A stretch of 64,000 bases of DNA from Marixanthomonas sp. SCSIO 43207. Its GTDB lineage: Bacteria > Bacteroidota > Bacteroidia > Flavobacteriales > Flavobacteriaceae. Under the pieces are notes generated by a model. It was not told the origin of the DNA and made no database searches. It saw only the letters and a list, made by a program, of their open reading frames with translations. The stretch covers positions 1,426,001-1,490,000 of the forward strand of contig NZ_CP063203.1 of NCBI RefSeq assembly GCF_019904255.1. Reading direction: 5' to 3'. The translations under genes were made by a program, and so were the position numbers. Positions 51,313-61,028 of the stretch are shown here, in pieces (position 1 is the stretch's first letter; every line of letters starts with the position of its first letter).

Positions 51313-54300
51313 ATGATGAAAAAAACAATACTATTTACCTTTTTAATTTTTTCACCTCTTTTGCTGGTGGCTCAAACTAAAGATGTTACTATTAACTGGG
51401 GAGAGGCTTCATCAAAGAGAGTTTCAACTTCGGGTAGTAAGCAAAATCCCAATACCACCAAAAGTGAGTATAATCCTCTTAAGCTAGCTATTAGTGAAGA
51501 TGAACTTCTTTTTAAAGAACAATGGGTTGATGATGGATTTGCAGATGAAAACTCAATTGAAGTTACAAATGTATCGTATGGAAATTTAACTTCGCAGGAA
51601 TTAAATACCATAAATAAAGACTTGGTTCCTAATAAGCTCACCTACAGCATTAGTAGTAGAACCGCTCGTGATGTTATTTATACAAGTGTTTCTATTTCTC
51701 CGGTTGTAAAAACTAATGGAGCGTTTAAAAAAGTAACATCTTTTTCGGTTTCATATAAAAAAGGAGTACAGCAAAATAGAGGTAACTCACAAATACCAAT
51801 AACTAATTCTGTTTTGGCTACGGGCAATTGGTTTAAATTTAAAGTAGAAGAAACAGGAGTTCACAAAATAGACAAATCTTTCTTAGATGATCTAGGGATT
51901 AATACCAATACTATAAACCCTCGCAATCTTAAAATTTATGGTCACGGTGGTAAACCGTTACCATTATACAATGCTCTTAATACCGAGTTTGATATTCCTG
52001 AAACATCTATTAAGGTAGTTGGTGAAGAAGATGGATCTTTTGATGCCGGAGATTATATTCTATTCTACGGAACCAGTACTAAAGGTTTTGATCCCGAAAA
52101 TGAAACCAATATAAACCCATACAGCGATGATTCATTTTATTACATCACTGCAGATGGCGGTCCAGGAAAAAGAGTACAAGATATGGTAGAACCTAGTGGT
52201 ACGCCTTCTGAAATAATAACTACTTTTAAAGATTACCAGTTTCATGAACTAGATGAATTCTCACCTTCAAGATTAGGGAGACGCTGGTTTGGTAATCGTT
52301 TTGATATTGAAAGCGAGCAAACGTATGAGTTTGTATTTCCAAATATTGTAACCTCAGTACCTATGCAAGTATTTGTGAGAGGTGCAGCAGTTTCTGAAAC
52401 AGCTACATCAATGGCTATTTCTGTTAATGGAACAAGTTTAACTCCTTTAAATTTCAGTGCAATTACGGGGTCAACCACTTCGTTATCGGTTAGTGAATTG
52501 TCTGATGCTAGTGGTCAAGTTTCGGCAGCTGGAGAAACAGTAACAATAGATCTTACTTATAACAATAGCGGAAACCCTTCAAGTGTAGGATATCTAGATT
52601 ATGTGAGTGTAGAAGCTACGCGACAGCTATCTGTCACTGATAAACAGTTAAGGTTTGAGTATCACAGAGCAGGAATATCTAGAGGAATCGCAGAATATCA
52701 AATAAGCAACACTTCTCAAATAAGCGAAGTATGGAATGTAAGTAATCGAGGAGCTATTTCAGCAAAGATTAATGAGAACAACAGTTCAAATTTAAGCTTT
52801 AAGGCTAATTTAGGCATAAAGGAAGAGTATATAGCTGTACACACTAATGATTATTACAGTCCTGTGAAAATTTCAAACCCTAGAGTTTTTAATCAAAATT
52901 TAAAAGGATCTGTTTTTCAAGGTGAATCGGGTAATTTTCAAGATGTAGACTATCTTATCGTTACCGCACCTTTTTTATTGCAACCTGCGTTGCGTCTTGC
53001 AAACTACCACAAAACAAGAAACGGACTTAATGTAAAGGTTGCTACAACAGATAAAATTTATGAAGAGTTTAGCTCTGGAAAGCAAGATATTGGCGCAATA
53101 AGAAATTTTGTGCGATACATATATAACAATGCTTCTTCTTCAGATAAAAGAATTAAATATTTATGTCTTTTTGGTGATACTTCCATAGATTATAAAGACC
53201 GTTTATCTGGTAATAATAATGTAGTACCTACATTTAATAGGTTGTTGAGTACCAGTGAGACTTCGTCTTTTATGAGTGATGATTATTTTGGGAGTGTAGA
53301 TGTTAACGAAGGTACTATAGGAGGAAACACCTTAAATGAATTTGGTGAAACTCTTACAGATGAGGATAGACTCGATATAGCTGTAGGAAGAATTATTGCC
53401 GATGAGGTAGGCTTGGCAAATTCATTAGTAGATAAAATAGTAGAGTATAACTCTAAAGAGTCTTACGGAAACTGGCGTAATAACTTTATTTTAATTTCAG
53501 ATGATGTTGATAAAGCCGGGGAAGAAAGACTTGAAGTTGAACTTGACTCTCTAGGAGATCAAATTTCAGAAGAAAAACCATTTATCAATGTAAAGAAAAT
53601 TCACATTGATGCTTTTCAGCAACAAACCTCCTCTGGTGGAGACCGTTATCCTCAAGTAAACGAAGAAATAAAAAATAATATAGAGGTAGGGGCTTTAATA
53701 GTGAACTATTTTGGTCATGGTGGTGAAGATGGGTTAGCGCATGAATTTATTTATACCAAGGGCCTAGCAACAGGTCTTAAAAATAAAAACCGATATACTT
53801 GCATTGTTACTATAACGTGTCAATTTACCAAGTTTGATAATCCGCAACGTATTACAGCAGGAGAGTTAACGTACTGGAATAGAGAAGGAGGGGCAATTTC
53901 TTTGGTTACTACTACTCGTTCAATAGGTTTATTTTTAGGAGTAGAGTTTAATCAAAAGCTTGCGCCACATTTATTTGGATATGATTTAAACGAACCGGTA
54001 ACACCTGCAGAAGCGTTACGAATTGCAAAAAATAATATAGGCAGAGATTTACGTAGGGTAGTTTTTTACATTGGTGATCCTGCTATGCATTTGTCATTTC
54101 CTAAAAAGGATGTACGTTTAACTACAATTAATGATGTTCCTATTAATCAATCTCCGCCGGTTTTGAGAGCTCTGGATAAAGTAAAAATGGCTGGACAAGT
54201 TATTGATGAAAATGGTAATCCACTTCCTAACTACAGCGGTGTGCTTTCAGCAAAAGTATTTGATAAACGAGTACAACGACAAACCTTAAATAACGACGGA

Positions 54301-55188
54301 TTAGGATTTATTCTAGATTTTACAACATTGGGTGAAAGTCTTTTTAACGGTCAAGCAACTGTTACCAACGGAAATTTTGAATTTGAGTTTGTAGTGCCAA
54401 GAGACATACAAGTGCCCGTTGGTAACGGACGTGTTAATTTTTATTCTGAAGAAGATAACTCTCTAGAAGACCAAGCCGGTGTAGATCTTTCGGTACAAAT
54501 AGGCGGAATTAACGAAAACGCTCCAGAAGACAATCAAGGGCCCGAAATTAAATTGTTTATGAATGATGAAAGTTTTGTTTCGGGAGGTGTTACAAATGAC
54601 TCTCCAATTCTATTAGCAAAACTAGAAGATGAAAATGGGATTAATACCGCCAGTGGTATTGGGCATGATATGATTGCAATTTTAGATGGTGACGAGGCCA
54701 ATCCAATTGTAGTAAACGATTATTATCAAGCCGATGTGGATGATTTTACCAGCGGAACAACCAACTATCAATTAAGAGATCTCGAAAAAGGATTGCATAC
54801 CTTAACATTTAAAGCTTGGGATGTATACAATAATTCATCAACGGCTGAAATACAATTTATAGTAGCCGGAGACGAAGAATTAAAAATTACAAAAGTATTA
54901 AATTACCCAAATCCATTTGTCAATTACACCGAGTTCTGGTTTAATCACAACCGCCCTTTTGAGCCTCTAGAAGTGCAAGTGCAGGTATTTACTGTAACCG
55001 GAAAAGTAGTATGGTCAAAAAACCAAATTATCAACACAGACGGTTTTTTATCACGAGATATTGTGTGGGATGGTCGTGATGATTTTGGAGACAAAATAGG
55101 AAAAGGTGTTTATGTATATAAGATTACTGTTAAATCTACGTTAACCAATAAGCAAACTGAAAAATTTGAAAAACTGGTCATCCTTTAA
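51313..55188 (+). CDS. porU: Type IX secretion system sortase PorU
   Basis: 1291 residues from the ATG at 51313 (a second ATG follows at once). Signal peptide to LLVAQ, a long N-terminal beta-rich region, then a gingipain-type C25 peptidase domain (about 550-900) with His802 in NYFGHGGEDG and Cys836 in IVTITCQFTKFDN. The end (YPNPFVNYTEFWF ... KFEKLVIL) is a sorting-domain-like fold, as PorU itself retains. PorU removes the C-terminal sorting domains of T9SS cargo at the cell surface and attaches them to lipid carrier. Followed 36 bases later by its partner porV. Confidence 0.93.
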   Translation: MMKKTILFTFLIFSPLLLVAQTKDVTINWGEASSKRVSTSGSKQNPNTTKSEYNPLKLAISEDELLFKEQWVDDGFADENSIEVTNVSYGNLTSQELNTINKDLVPNKLTYSISSRTARDVIYTSVSISPVVKTNGAFKKVTSFSVSYKKGVQQNRGNSQIPITNSVLATGNWFKFKVEETGVHKIDKSFLDDLGINTNTINPRNLKIYGHGGKPLPLYNALNTEFDIPETSIKVVGEEDGSFDAGDYILFYGTSTKGFDPENETNINPYSDDSFYYITADGGPGKRVQDMVEPSGTPSEIITTFKDYQFHELDEFSPSRLGRRWFGNRFDIESEQTYEFVFPNIVTSVPMQVFVRGAAVSETATSMAISVNGTSLTPLNFSAITGSTTSLSVSELSDASGQVSAAGETVTIDLTYNNSGNPSSVGYLDYVSVEATRQLSVTDKQLRFEYHRAGISRGIAEYQISNTSQISEVWNVSNRGAISAKINENNSSNLSFKANLGIKEEYIAVHTNDYYSPVKISNPRVFNQNLKGSVFQGESGNFQDVDYLIVTAPFLLQPALRLANYHKTRNGLNVKVATTDKIYEEFSSGKQDIGAIRNFVRYIYNNASSSDKRIKYLCLFGDTSIDYKDRLSGNNNVVPTFNRLLSTSETSSFMSDDYFGSVDVNEGTIGGNTLNEFGETLTDEDRLDIAVGRIIADEVGLANSLVDKIVEYNSKESYGNWRNNFILISDDVDKAGEERLEVELDSLGDQISEEKPFINVKKIHIDAFQQQTSSGGDRYPQVNEEIKNNIEVGALIVNYFGHGGEDGLAHEFIYTKGLATGLKNKNRYTCIVTITCQFTKFDNPQRITAGELTYWNREGGAISLVTTTRSIGLFLGVEFNQKLAPHLFGYDLNEPVTPAEALRIAKNNIGRDLRRVVFYIGDPAMHLSFPKKDVRLTTINDVPINQSPPVLRALDKVKMAGQVIDENGNPLPNYSGVLSAKVFDKRVQRQTLNNDGLGFILDFTTLGESLFNGQATVTNGNFEFEFVVPRDIQVPVGNGRVNFYSEEDNSLEDQAGVDLSVQIGGINENAPEDNQGPEIKLFMNDESFVSGGVTNDSPILLAKLEDENGINTASGIGHDMIAILDGDEANPIVVNDYYQADVDDFTSGTTNYQLRDLEKGLHTLTFKAWDVYNNSSTAEIQFIVAGDEELKITKVLNYPNPFVNYTEFWFNHNRPFEPLEVQVQVFTVTGKVVWSKNQIINTDGFLSRDIVWDGRDDFGDKIGKGVYVYKITVKSTLTNKQTEKFEKLVIL

Positions 55189-55224
55189 AAAATAAATATA
55201 TATTTGACCAAAATTTAGAACCTC

Positions 55225-56379
55225 ATGAAGAAACTATTTATACCCTTTTTAATCGTTTTATTGTCTTATAATGCTACTGCACAAGAGGCAGATGCAACTT
55301 CACAGCGTGTTATCACAACAGGTGTTCCATTTGTATTAATTGCAGCAGACGCTAGATCTGCCGGTATGGGTGATATAGGTGTAGCAACTTCAGCAGACGC
55401 TTTTTCACAACAGTGGAACCCTGCAAAATATGCTTTTGCAATCTCAAAGCAAGGTGTTGGGGTAACATATACTCCTTATTTAAGCCAATTGGTAAACGAT
55501 ATATTTTTAGGAAACTTAACGTATTACAATAGAATTAACGAGCGTAGTGCCGTAGCTGCTAGTTTTCGTTACTTCAGTTTAGGAGATATAGAATTAAGAG
55601 AAACTGCAGAGCAACAACCTTTAATCCAAAGTCCTAATGAACTTACATTTGATGTTTCATATGCACTGCGTCTTAGTGATCGTTTCTCTATGGCTGTAGC
55701 TGGTAGATATCTACGTTCAGATTTAAAACTACAAGCAGGTAATGCCGATGCAAGTGCCGGAAGCAGTTTTGCAGTTGATGTTGCCGGTTATTACCAGAGT
55801 GAAGAAATTCCTTACAATGATTTTGATGGTAGATGGAGAGCAGGATTTAATATTTCAAACGTAGGTCCAAAAATTAGTTATGATGATACGGGTCAAGAAA
55901 ACAACTTACCTACCAACTTAGGTATTGGTGGTGGTTTTGATTTTATTCTAGATGAATACAACAAAATTGGTGTTAATGCTGAAATTAATAAGCTTTTAGT
56001 GCCAACGCCTAGTGATTCAAATAATGATGGAGTAATTGATCGTGAGGATGATTATTATAATGAAAGTTTCTTTAGCGGAATTTTCTCATCATTTGGTGAT
56101 GCACCTGATGGGTTTTCAGAAGAGTTAAAAGAATTTACTTGGGCCTTAGGAGCTGAATATTGGTATCAAGATGTATTTGCATTTCGTGCAGGATATTTCA
56201 ATGAAAGTGAAGAAAAAGGTTTTAGAAAGTTTCTTTCTTTAGGAGCCGGTTTCAAATACACAGCCATCAATATTGATGTTTCTTACTTATTCTCAACTTC
56301 AAAAGTTAGAAGTCCACTAGAAGGAACCCTTCGTTTTGGTCTTACTTTCAACTTTGGAGACGAATACGATGAATATTAA
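55225..56379 (+). CDS. porV: Type IX secretion outer-membrane protein PorV (LptO)
   Basis: 384 residues. Signal peptide to ATAQ, then QRVITTGVPFVLIAADARSAGMGDIGVATSADAFSQQWNPAKYAF, the characteristic PorV start, and a FadL-like outer-membrane beta-barrel ending LRFGLTFNFGDEYDEY. PorV collects cargo from the SprA translocon and delivers it to PorU. Adjacent to porU on the same strand, as in Flavobacterium. Confidence 0.93.
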   Translation: MKKLFIPFLIVLLSYNATAQEADATSQRVITTGVPFVLIAADARSAGMGDIGVATSADAFSQQWNPAKYAFAISKQGVGVTYTPYLSQLVNDIFLGNLTYYNRINERSAVAASFRYFSLGDIELRETAEQQPLIQSPNELTFDVSYALRLSDRFSMAVAGRYLRSDLKLQAGNADASAGSSFAVDVAGYYQSEEIPYNDFDGRWRAGFNISNVGPKISYDDTGQENNLPTNLGIGGGFDFILDEYNKIGVNAEINKLLVPTPSDSNNDGVIDREDDYYNESFFSGIFSSFGDAPDGFSEELKEFTWALGAEYWYQDVFAFRAGYFNESEEKGFRKFLSLGAGFKYTAINIDVSYLFSTSKVRSPLEGTLRFGLTFNFGDEYDEY

Positions 56380-56388
56380 TCGATACGT

Positions 56389-56871
56389 TTGAAAAAGCAA
56401 AAAATAGAAATACATCTTGATGTTTTTGATTCTGTTTCAGAATTACCTCAAGACATTCAAAAACTAATGAATAAGGCGCAAGAAGCTCGAGAAGATGCTT
56501 ATGCGCCTTATTCGCATTTTAGGGTAGGTGCAGCTTTAATTCTAAATACTGGCGAAATAATTACCGGTAACAACCAAGAAAATGCTGCCTTTCCATCAGG
56601 TTTGTGTGCAGAGCGTGTTGCGATATTTTATGCAGGCGCAACAAATCCTAATGCTACTATTCACGCAATGGCAATAACTGCAAGGTCGTTAAAACAAAAA
56701 ATCACCTCTCCTATCCCTTCTTGTGGTGCTTGCCGGCAAGCTATTGCAGAATATGAAATTAAACAAGACGCTCCTATCGCAATTTATTTTATGGGTGAAA
56801 CAGGGAAAATAGTAAAAGCATCTTCCATAGCAGACCTGTTACCTTTACTCTTTGATAAGAATTATCTATAA
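56389..56871 (+). CDS. cdd: Cytidine deaminase
   Basis: 160 residues with a TTG start 9 bases after porV. The TTG is preferred over the Met at residue 27 because residues 2-25 (KKQKIEIHLDVFDSVSELP) fit the N-terminus usual for flavobacterial Cdd. The zinc site is Cys73-Ala-Glu75 (GLCAERVAIF) and Cys112/Cys115 (PSCGACRQ). It deaminates cytidine and deoxycytidine to uridine forms. Probably at the end of the porU-porV transcript. Confidence 0.9.
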   Translation: MKKQKIEIHLDVFDSVSELPQDIQKLMNKAQEAREDAYAPYSHFRVGAALILNTGEIITGNNQENAAFPSGLCAERVAIFYAGATNPNATIHAMAITARSLKQKITSPIPSCGACRQAIAEYEIKQDAPIAIYFMGETGKIVKASSIADLLPLLFDKNYL

Positions 56872-56922
56872 AGTTTAGTACTATTTTAATGTTTCTGTGT
56901 TTTATAAAACTTCAGAATATAG

Positions 56923-56930
56923 TACTTTTG
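56923..56930 (+). promoter_or_regulatory. Candidate -7 element of pdhA
   Basis: TACTTTTG matches TAnnTTTG; a TTTT sits 19 bases upstream (one mismatch to TTTG). Predicted leader of about 40 bases. Confidence 0.5.
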
Positions 56931-56977
56931 TTAATCGTGTTTAAAATTCCTCTTTGTGAGGGCAGTATAGCAATTCA

Positions 56978-57976
56978 ATGAAAAAAATTACAAAGAAAAC
57001 ATATCTAGATTGGTACGAAAACATGTACTTCTGGCGCAAGTTTGAAGACAAGTTGGCTCAAGTTTATATCAAGCAAAAAGTTCGTGGGTTTTTACACCTT
57101 TATAATGGGCAAGAAGCTGTATTGGCAGGTGCTTTGCACGCAATGGACCTAGAAAAAGATCGTATGATTACTGCCTATAGAAACCACGTACAGCCCATTG
57201 GTATGGGAGTGGATCCTAAAAAAGTAATGGCAGAACTTTACGGAAAAAAAACCGGTACTTCTCAAGGTTTGGGAGGCTCAATGCATATTTTCTCAAAAGA
57301 ACATCGTTTTTATGGAGGTCACGGTATTGTTGGTGGTCAAATTCCATTAGGAGCCGGGATTGCTTTTGCAGATAAATATTTTGAGCGAGATGCAGTAACT
57401 CTTACCTACATGGGTGATGGAGCTGTAAGACAAGGTTCACTTCACGAGGCATTCAACCTTGCAATGCTTTGGAATTTACCTGTAGTTTTTATTTGTGAAA
57501 ATAACGGGTATGCTATGGGAACATCTGTAGCACGTACCGCAAATCATACAGATATTTGGAAACTTGGGTTAGGTTATGAGATGCCTTGCAAGCCTGTTGA
57601 TGGTATGAAACCAGAGGTTGTTGCAAAAGAAATGGATGAGGCTATAGACCGAGCACGTCGCGGTGATGGCCCTACCTTTTTAGAGATACGCACCTACAGA
57701 TATAGAGGACACTCAATGAGTGATGCACAACATTATCGTACCAAAGAAGAGGTAAAGAAAAAACAAGAAGAAGACCCAATTTCATATGTGTTGAATAAAA
57801 TCTATGAAAAGAAATGGGCTACTGAGGACGATATTAAAAAAGTAAATAAACGAGTAAAAGACTTGGTGAAAGAATGTGAACAGTTTGCTGAAGAATCAGG
57901 TTATCCTGATAAAAATGTGATGTATGATACTGTTTATGAACAAGAAGATTATCCTTTTTTACCACATAAATTATAA
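56978..57976 (+). CDS. pdhA: Pyruvate dehydrogenase E1 component, alpha subunit
   Basis: 332 residues. Key blocks: FLHLYNGQEAVLAGALHAMD, GLGGSMHIFSKEHRFYGGHGIVGGQIPLGAG, the thiamine-diphosphate motif GDGAVRQGSLHEAFNLAMLWNLPVVFICENN and the phosphorylation-loop-like YRYRGHSMSD. It decarboxylates pyruvate together with E1-beta. Three bases separate it from the E2 gene. No E1-beta gene is adjacent, so that subunit must be encoded elsewhere. Confidence 0.95.
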   Translation: MKKITKKTYLDWYENMYFWRKFEDKLAQVYIKQKVRGFLHLYNGQEAVLAGALHAMDLEKDRMITAYRNHVQPIGMGVDPKKVMAELYGKKTGTSQGLGGSMHIFSKEHRFYGGHGIVGGQIPLGAGIAFADKYFERDAVTLTYMGDGAVRQGSLHEAFNLAMLWNLPVVFICENNGYAMGTSVARTANHTDIWKLGLGYEMPCKPVDGMKPEVVAKEMDEAIDRARRGDGPTFLEIRTYRYRGHSMSDAQHYRTKEEVKKKQEEDPISYVLNKIYEKKWATEDDIKKVNKRVKDLVKECEQFAEESGYPDKNVMYDTVYEQEDYPFLPHKL

Positions 57977-57979
57977 ACT

Positions 57980-59668
57980 ATGGCAGAAGTAATCAACATG
58001 CCGCGCTTAAGCGACACTATGGAAGAAGGAACCGTAGCAAAGTGGCTTGTAAGCAAAGGTGATAAAGTAGAAGAAGGTGATATTTTAGCCGAAATTGAAA
58101 CCGATAAAGCTACAATGGAGTTTGAGTCCTTTTATGAAGGAACCCTATTACACATTGGTATTGAAGAAGGCGAAACAGCTGAGGTTGATAAGCTTTTGGC
58201 AATTATTGGTGAAGAAGGTGAAGATATATCAGATTTGATAAATGGAGGAGAAAAATCTAAAGACGATGCTTCAGAAAAAGATGAAGATGAAAAAGAAGAT
58301 AAGCCTGAAGAGTCAGATAAAAATGATTCTGAAGAAGACTCAGAAGAAGAATCTAAAGACACTTCAAGTACATCAAAAGCGCCTGAAGGTGTAGAAGTAA
58401 TTACAATGCCTCGCCTAAGTGATACAATGGAGGAAGGTACTGTTGCAACTTGGCTCAAGCAAGAAGGCGATAGTGTTGAAGAAGGCGATATTTTGGCTGA
58501 AATAGAAACAGATAAAGCAACGATGGAGTTTGAGTCATTCTACTCAGGAACGTTGCTTAAAATAGGTATTGAAGAAGGCGAAACTGCAAAAGTTGATGCA
58601 CTTCTGGCTGTAATTGGACCGGAAGAAACAGACGTTTCAGAAGTGATTGAAAACTTTAAAGAAGGAGGAAGTACTTCAAAAGAAAAGAAAAAGGAAGATA
58701 AAAAAGAAGACACTTCAAAGTCTAAAAAAGAATCTTCTGAAAAAGAATCTACAACTTCTTCAGATTCCAAAAAAGATTCAAAACCTTCAGATAACAAAGA
58801 GCAAAAACAAACTTCAAACGACGGTAGACGTATTTTTGCTTCCCCATTGGCTAAAAAACTAGCTGAAGAAAAAGGAATTAATCTTAGTCAAGTACAAGGA
58901 AGTGGCGACCACGGTCGTATTGTAAAAAAAGATATTGAAAATTATCAACCTGCTGCAGGAGCTCAAGCATACACTCCAGTAGGTCAAGAAGAATTTGAAG
59001 AGGTTAAAAACTCTCAAATGCGCAAAACAATTGCTAAACGTCTTGGTGAGTCAAAGTTCACTGCTCCACACTATTACTTAACAGTTGAACTTGATATGGA
59101 TAATGCTATTTCGGCACGAACTGCGATAAATAGTGATCCAGATGTGAAAATATCATACAACGATATGATTATTAAAGCATGTGCAATGGCACTTCGCAAG
59201 CATCCACAAGTAAATACTCAATGGAATGGTGATACTACAAAAATTGCTAAGCACATTCATATAGGTGTTGCCGTTGCTGTTGATGAAGGATTGCTGGTTC
59301 CTGTGCTTAAGTTTGCAGACCAAATGAGCTTTTCTCAAATAGGAGCAAATGTAAAAGAATTGGCAGGCAAAGCGCGTAACAAAAAAATAAGCCCTGATGA
59401 AATGCAAGGTAGTACTTTTACAGTATCAAATTTGGGCATGTTTGGTATTAAAGAATTTACATCTATTATCAACCAACCTAATTCTGCTATTTTATCTGTA
59501 GGAGCTATTGTTGAAAAGCCGGTTGTGAAAAATGGTGCGATAGCTGTAGGCAATACAATGACAGTTACATTGGCTTGTGATCATAGAACAGTTGATGGTG
59601 CAACAGGAGCCAAATTCTTAGAAACAGTGCGAAAGTATATCGAGAATCCGGTGACTATGTTTGTGTAA
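57980..59668 (+). CDS. pdhC: Pyruvate dehydrogenase E2 (dihydrolipoamide acetyltransferase) with two lipoyl domains
   Basis: 562 residues. Two near-identical lipoyl domains (about 1-78 and 133-212) each carry NMPRL/TMPRLSDTMEEGTVA and the lipoylated Lys in EIETDKATMEF (first at Lys43). Very acidic then Lys/Ser-rich linkers join them to a subunit-binding domain (FASPLAKKLAEEKGINL ... GRIVKKDIENY) and a catalytic domain ending with ACDHRTVDGATG (catalytic His and Asp). It forms the core of the pyruvate dehydrogenase complex and depends on LipB-type lipoylation. A strong terminator follows. Confidence 0.95.
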   Translation: MAEVINMPRLSDTMEEGTVAKWLVSKGDKVEEGDILAEIETDKATMEFESFYEGTLLHIGIEEGETAEVDKLLAIIGEEGEDISDLINGGEKSKDDASEKDEDEKEDKPEESDKNDSEEDSEEESKDTSSTSKAPEGVEVITMPRLSDTMEEGTVATWLKQEGDSVEEGDILAEIETDKATMEFESFYSGTLLKIGIEEGETAKVDALLAVIGPEETDVSEVIENFKEGGSTSKEKKKEDKKEDTSKSKKESSEKESTTSSDSKKDSKPSDNKEQKQTSNDGRRIFASPLAKKLAEEKGINLSQVQGSGDHGRIVKKDIENYQPAAGAQAYTPVGQEEFEEVKNSQMRKTIAKRLGESKFTAPHYYLTVELDMDNAISARTAINSDPDVKISYNDMIIKACAMALRKHPQVNTQWNGDTTKIAKHIHIGVAVAVDEGLLVPVLKFADQMSFSQIGANVKELAGKARNKKISPDEMQGSTFTVSNLGMFGIKEFTSIINQPNSAILSVGAIVEKPVVKNGAIAVGNTMTVTLACDHRTVDGATGAKFLETVRKYIENPVTMFV

Positions 59669-59690
59669 AACAATATTAAAATGAATTGAT

Positions 59691-59727
59691 AATCCCGCTG
59701 TTTTTAATTTTAGAAGACAGCGGGATT
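59691..59727 (+). terminator. Intrinsic terminator after pdhC
   Basis: AATCCCGCTGT pairs over 11 bp with ACAGCGGGATT, loop of 15, followed by a T-rich stretch. Confidence 0.85.
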
Positions 59728-59744
59728 TGTTTATATTTAAAATT

Positions 59745-60428
59745 ATGAAAAAAAATATTATCGTTACAGGAACCAGTAGAGGTATAGGGTATCAAATGGT
59801 GCCAATTTTGGCAGATGCGGGCCACAATGTTTTGGCTTTGTCTAGAGACAATGTTCCTATTTCGGGTCTGGAAATTACAAACTGTTATTGCTTTCCTTGT
59901 GATATTACAGATGCAGACGATATTAAAAAAGTTTCAGAATTTGTAAAAGATACATGGCAACAGGTAGATGTTTTAATTAATAATTCAGGATATATTGTTA
60001 CTAAACCTTTTGAAAAACTAAAACAATCAGATTTTAAAGACTGTTTTGATGTTAATGTATTTGGGCTCGCTGCTATCACACAAGCAGTACTTCCTTATAT
60101 GAAAAAAGATGGACACGTTGTTAATATAAGCAGTATGGGAGGTATTCAAGGAAGTATGAAATTTCCCGGCCTTGCTGCATACAGCAGTAGTAAAGGTGCT
60201 GTATTAACCCTTACTGAATTATTAGCTGAAGAATATAAAGAAAAAGGCCCTTCATTTAACGCATTAGCCTTAGGAGCTGTGCAAACTGAAATGCTAGAAG
60301 AAGCTTTTCCCGGGTATAAAGCACCCTTATCAGCCAAAGAAATGGCAGAATATATTGTGAATTTTGCATTAACTGGTCAACAATTTTACAACGGAAAAAT
60401 TTTGCAGGTTTCCAATTCAACACCATAA
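59745..60428 (+). CDS. Short-chain dehydrogenase/reductase family protein
   Basis: 227 residues from the ATG at 59745; a TTG six codons upstream lies in the terminator and is unlikely. The NAD(P) motif TGTSRGIGYQM is at the start, followed by NNSGYIV, the active-site Ser in VNISSMGG and the catalytic YSSSK. Oxidises or reduces an unknown small substrate; the acid after the glycine motif expected for strict NAD use is not obvious. The next gene begins 3 bases later. Confidence 0.85.
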   Translation: MKKNIIVTGTSRGIGYQMVPILADAGHNVLALSRDNVPISGLEITNCYCFPCDITDADDIKKVSEFVKDTWQQVDVLINNSGYIVTKPFEKLKQSDFKDCFDVNVFGLAAITQAVLPYMKKDGHVVNISSMGGIQGSMKFPGLAAYSSSKGAVLTLTELLAEEYKEKGPSFNALALGAVQTEMLEEAFPGYKAPLSAKEMAEYIVNFALTGQQFYNGKILQVSNSTP

Positions 60429-60431
60429 CCT

Positions 60432-61028
60432 ATGGAGCAGGTTCTTTTAAAATACCTTCCCAAAGCTTCTGTACATCCAGTTTTTGAATTAATTAAAATT
60501 AATAATGTTCATTTAAAAATTGTTAATGAGCGACGCACACGCCATGGAGATTATCGTAAACTTCCTAACGGTCAACATCAAATTACAATTAATGCCAATT
60601 TGAATAAGTATCGTTTTTTAATGACACTTGTTCACGAAATCGCACACTTAGTAGCTTTTCAAAAATATGGCCGTTTTATCAAACCTCACGGAGTAGAGTG
60701 GAAGCGTACTTTTCAACAGTTAATGCTCCCTTTTATACGTCCAGAAATTTTTCCTAGTCAGTTACTGCCTTTATTAGCAACACACTTTAAAAACCCTAAA
60801 GCTAGTAGCGATACAGATGCAAAGTTATCGTTAGCTTTAAAACAATTTGACCCGCCAAACGATAAAAATTATATATTTGAAATACCCTTTGGAGGGAGAT
60901 TTCGTTTGTATAACGGAAAAATTTTTAAACGAGGTAACAAACGCATAAAGCGGTATGAATGTTTAGAAGAAGCAACAGGAAGAGTCTATTTATTTAATCC
61001 TAATGCCGAAGTTGAATTTTTAAAATAA
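60432..61028 (+). CDS. SprT-like zinc-binding domain protein
   Basis: 198 residues. His68-Glu69-Ile-Ala-His72 (TLVHEIAHLVAFQKYG) is the HExxH site of SprT-like proteins, with a later HGVEWKRTFQQLM segment giving the third ligand region. No C-terminal zinc ribbon of four Cys is seen. Related eukaryotic proteins (SPRTN) cleave DNA-protein cross-links; the bacterial role is not established. Its stop overlaps the next start (TAATG). Confidence 0.8.
   Translation: MEQVLLKYLPKASVHPVFELIKINNVHLKIVNERRTRHGDYRKLPNGQHQITINANLNKYRFLMTLVHEIAHLVAFQKYGRFIKPHGVEWKRTFQQLMLPFIRPEIFPSQLLPLLATHFKNPKASSDTDAKLSLALKQFDPPNDKNYIFEIPFGGRFRLYNGKIFKRGNKRIKRYECLEEATGRVYLFNPNAEVEFLK

Noticed and set aside
57980-58560. 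Two near-identical blocks in the second E2 gene considered as a mobile repeat
   Set aside because: They are the duplicated lipoyl domains, a normal feature of pyruvate dehydrogenase E2.
58132-58797. Long Ser/Glu-rich open frames opposite pdhC
   Set aside because: They are reverse-strand shadows of the acidic and Lys-rich linkers of the E2 protein.
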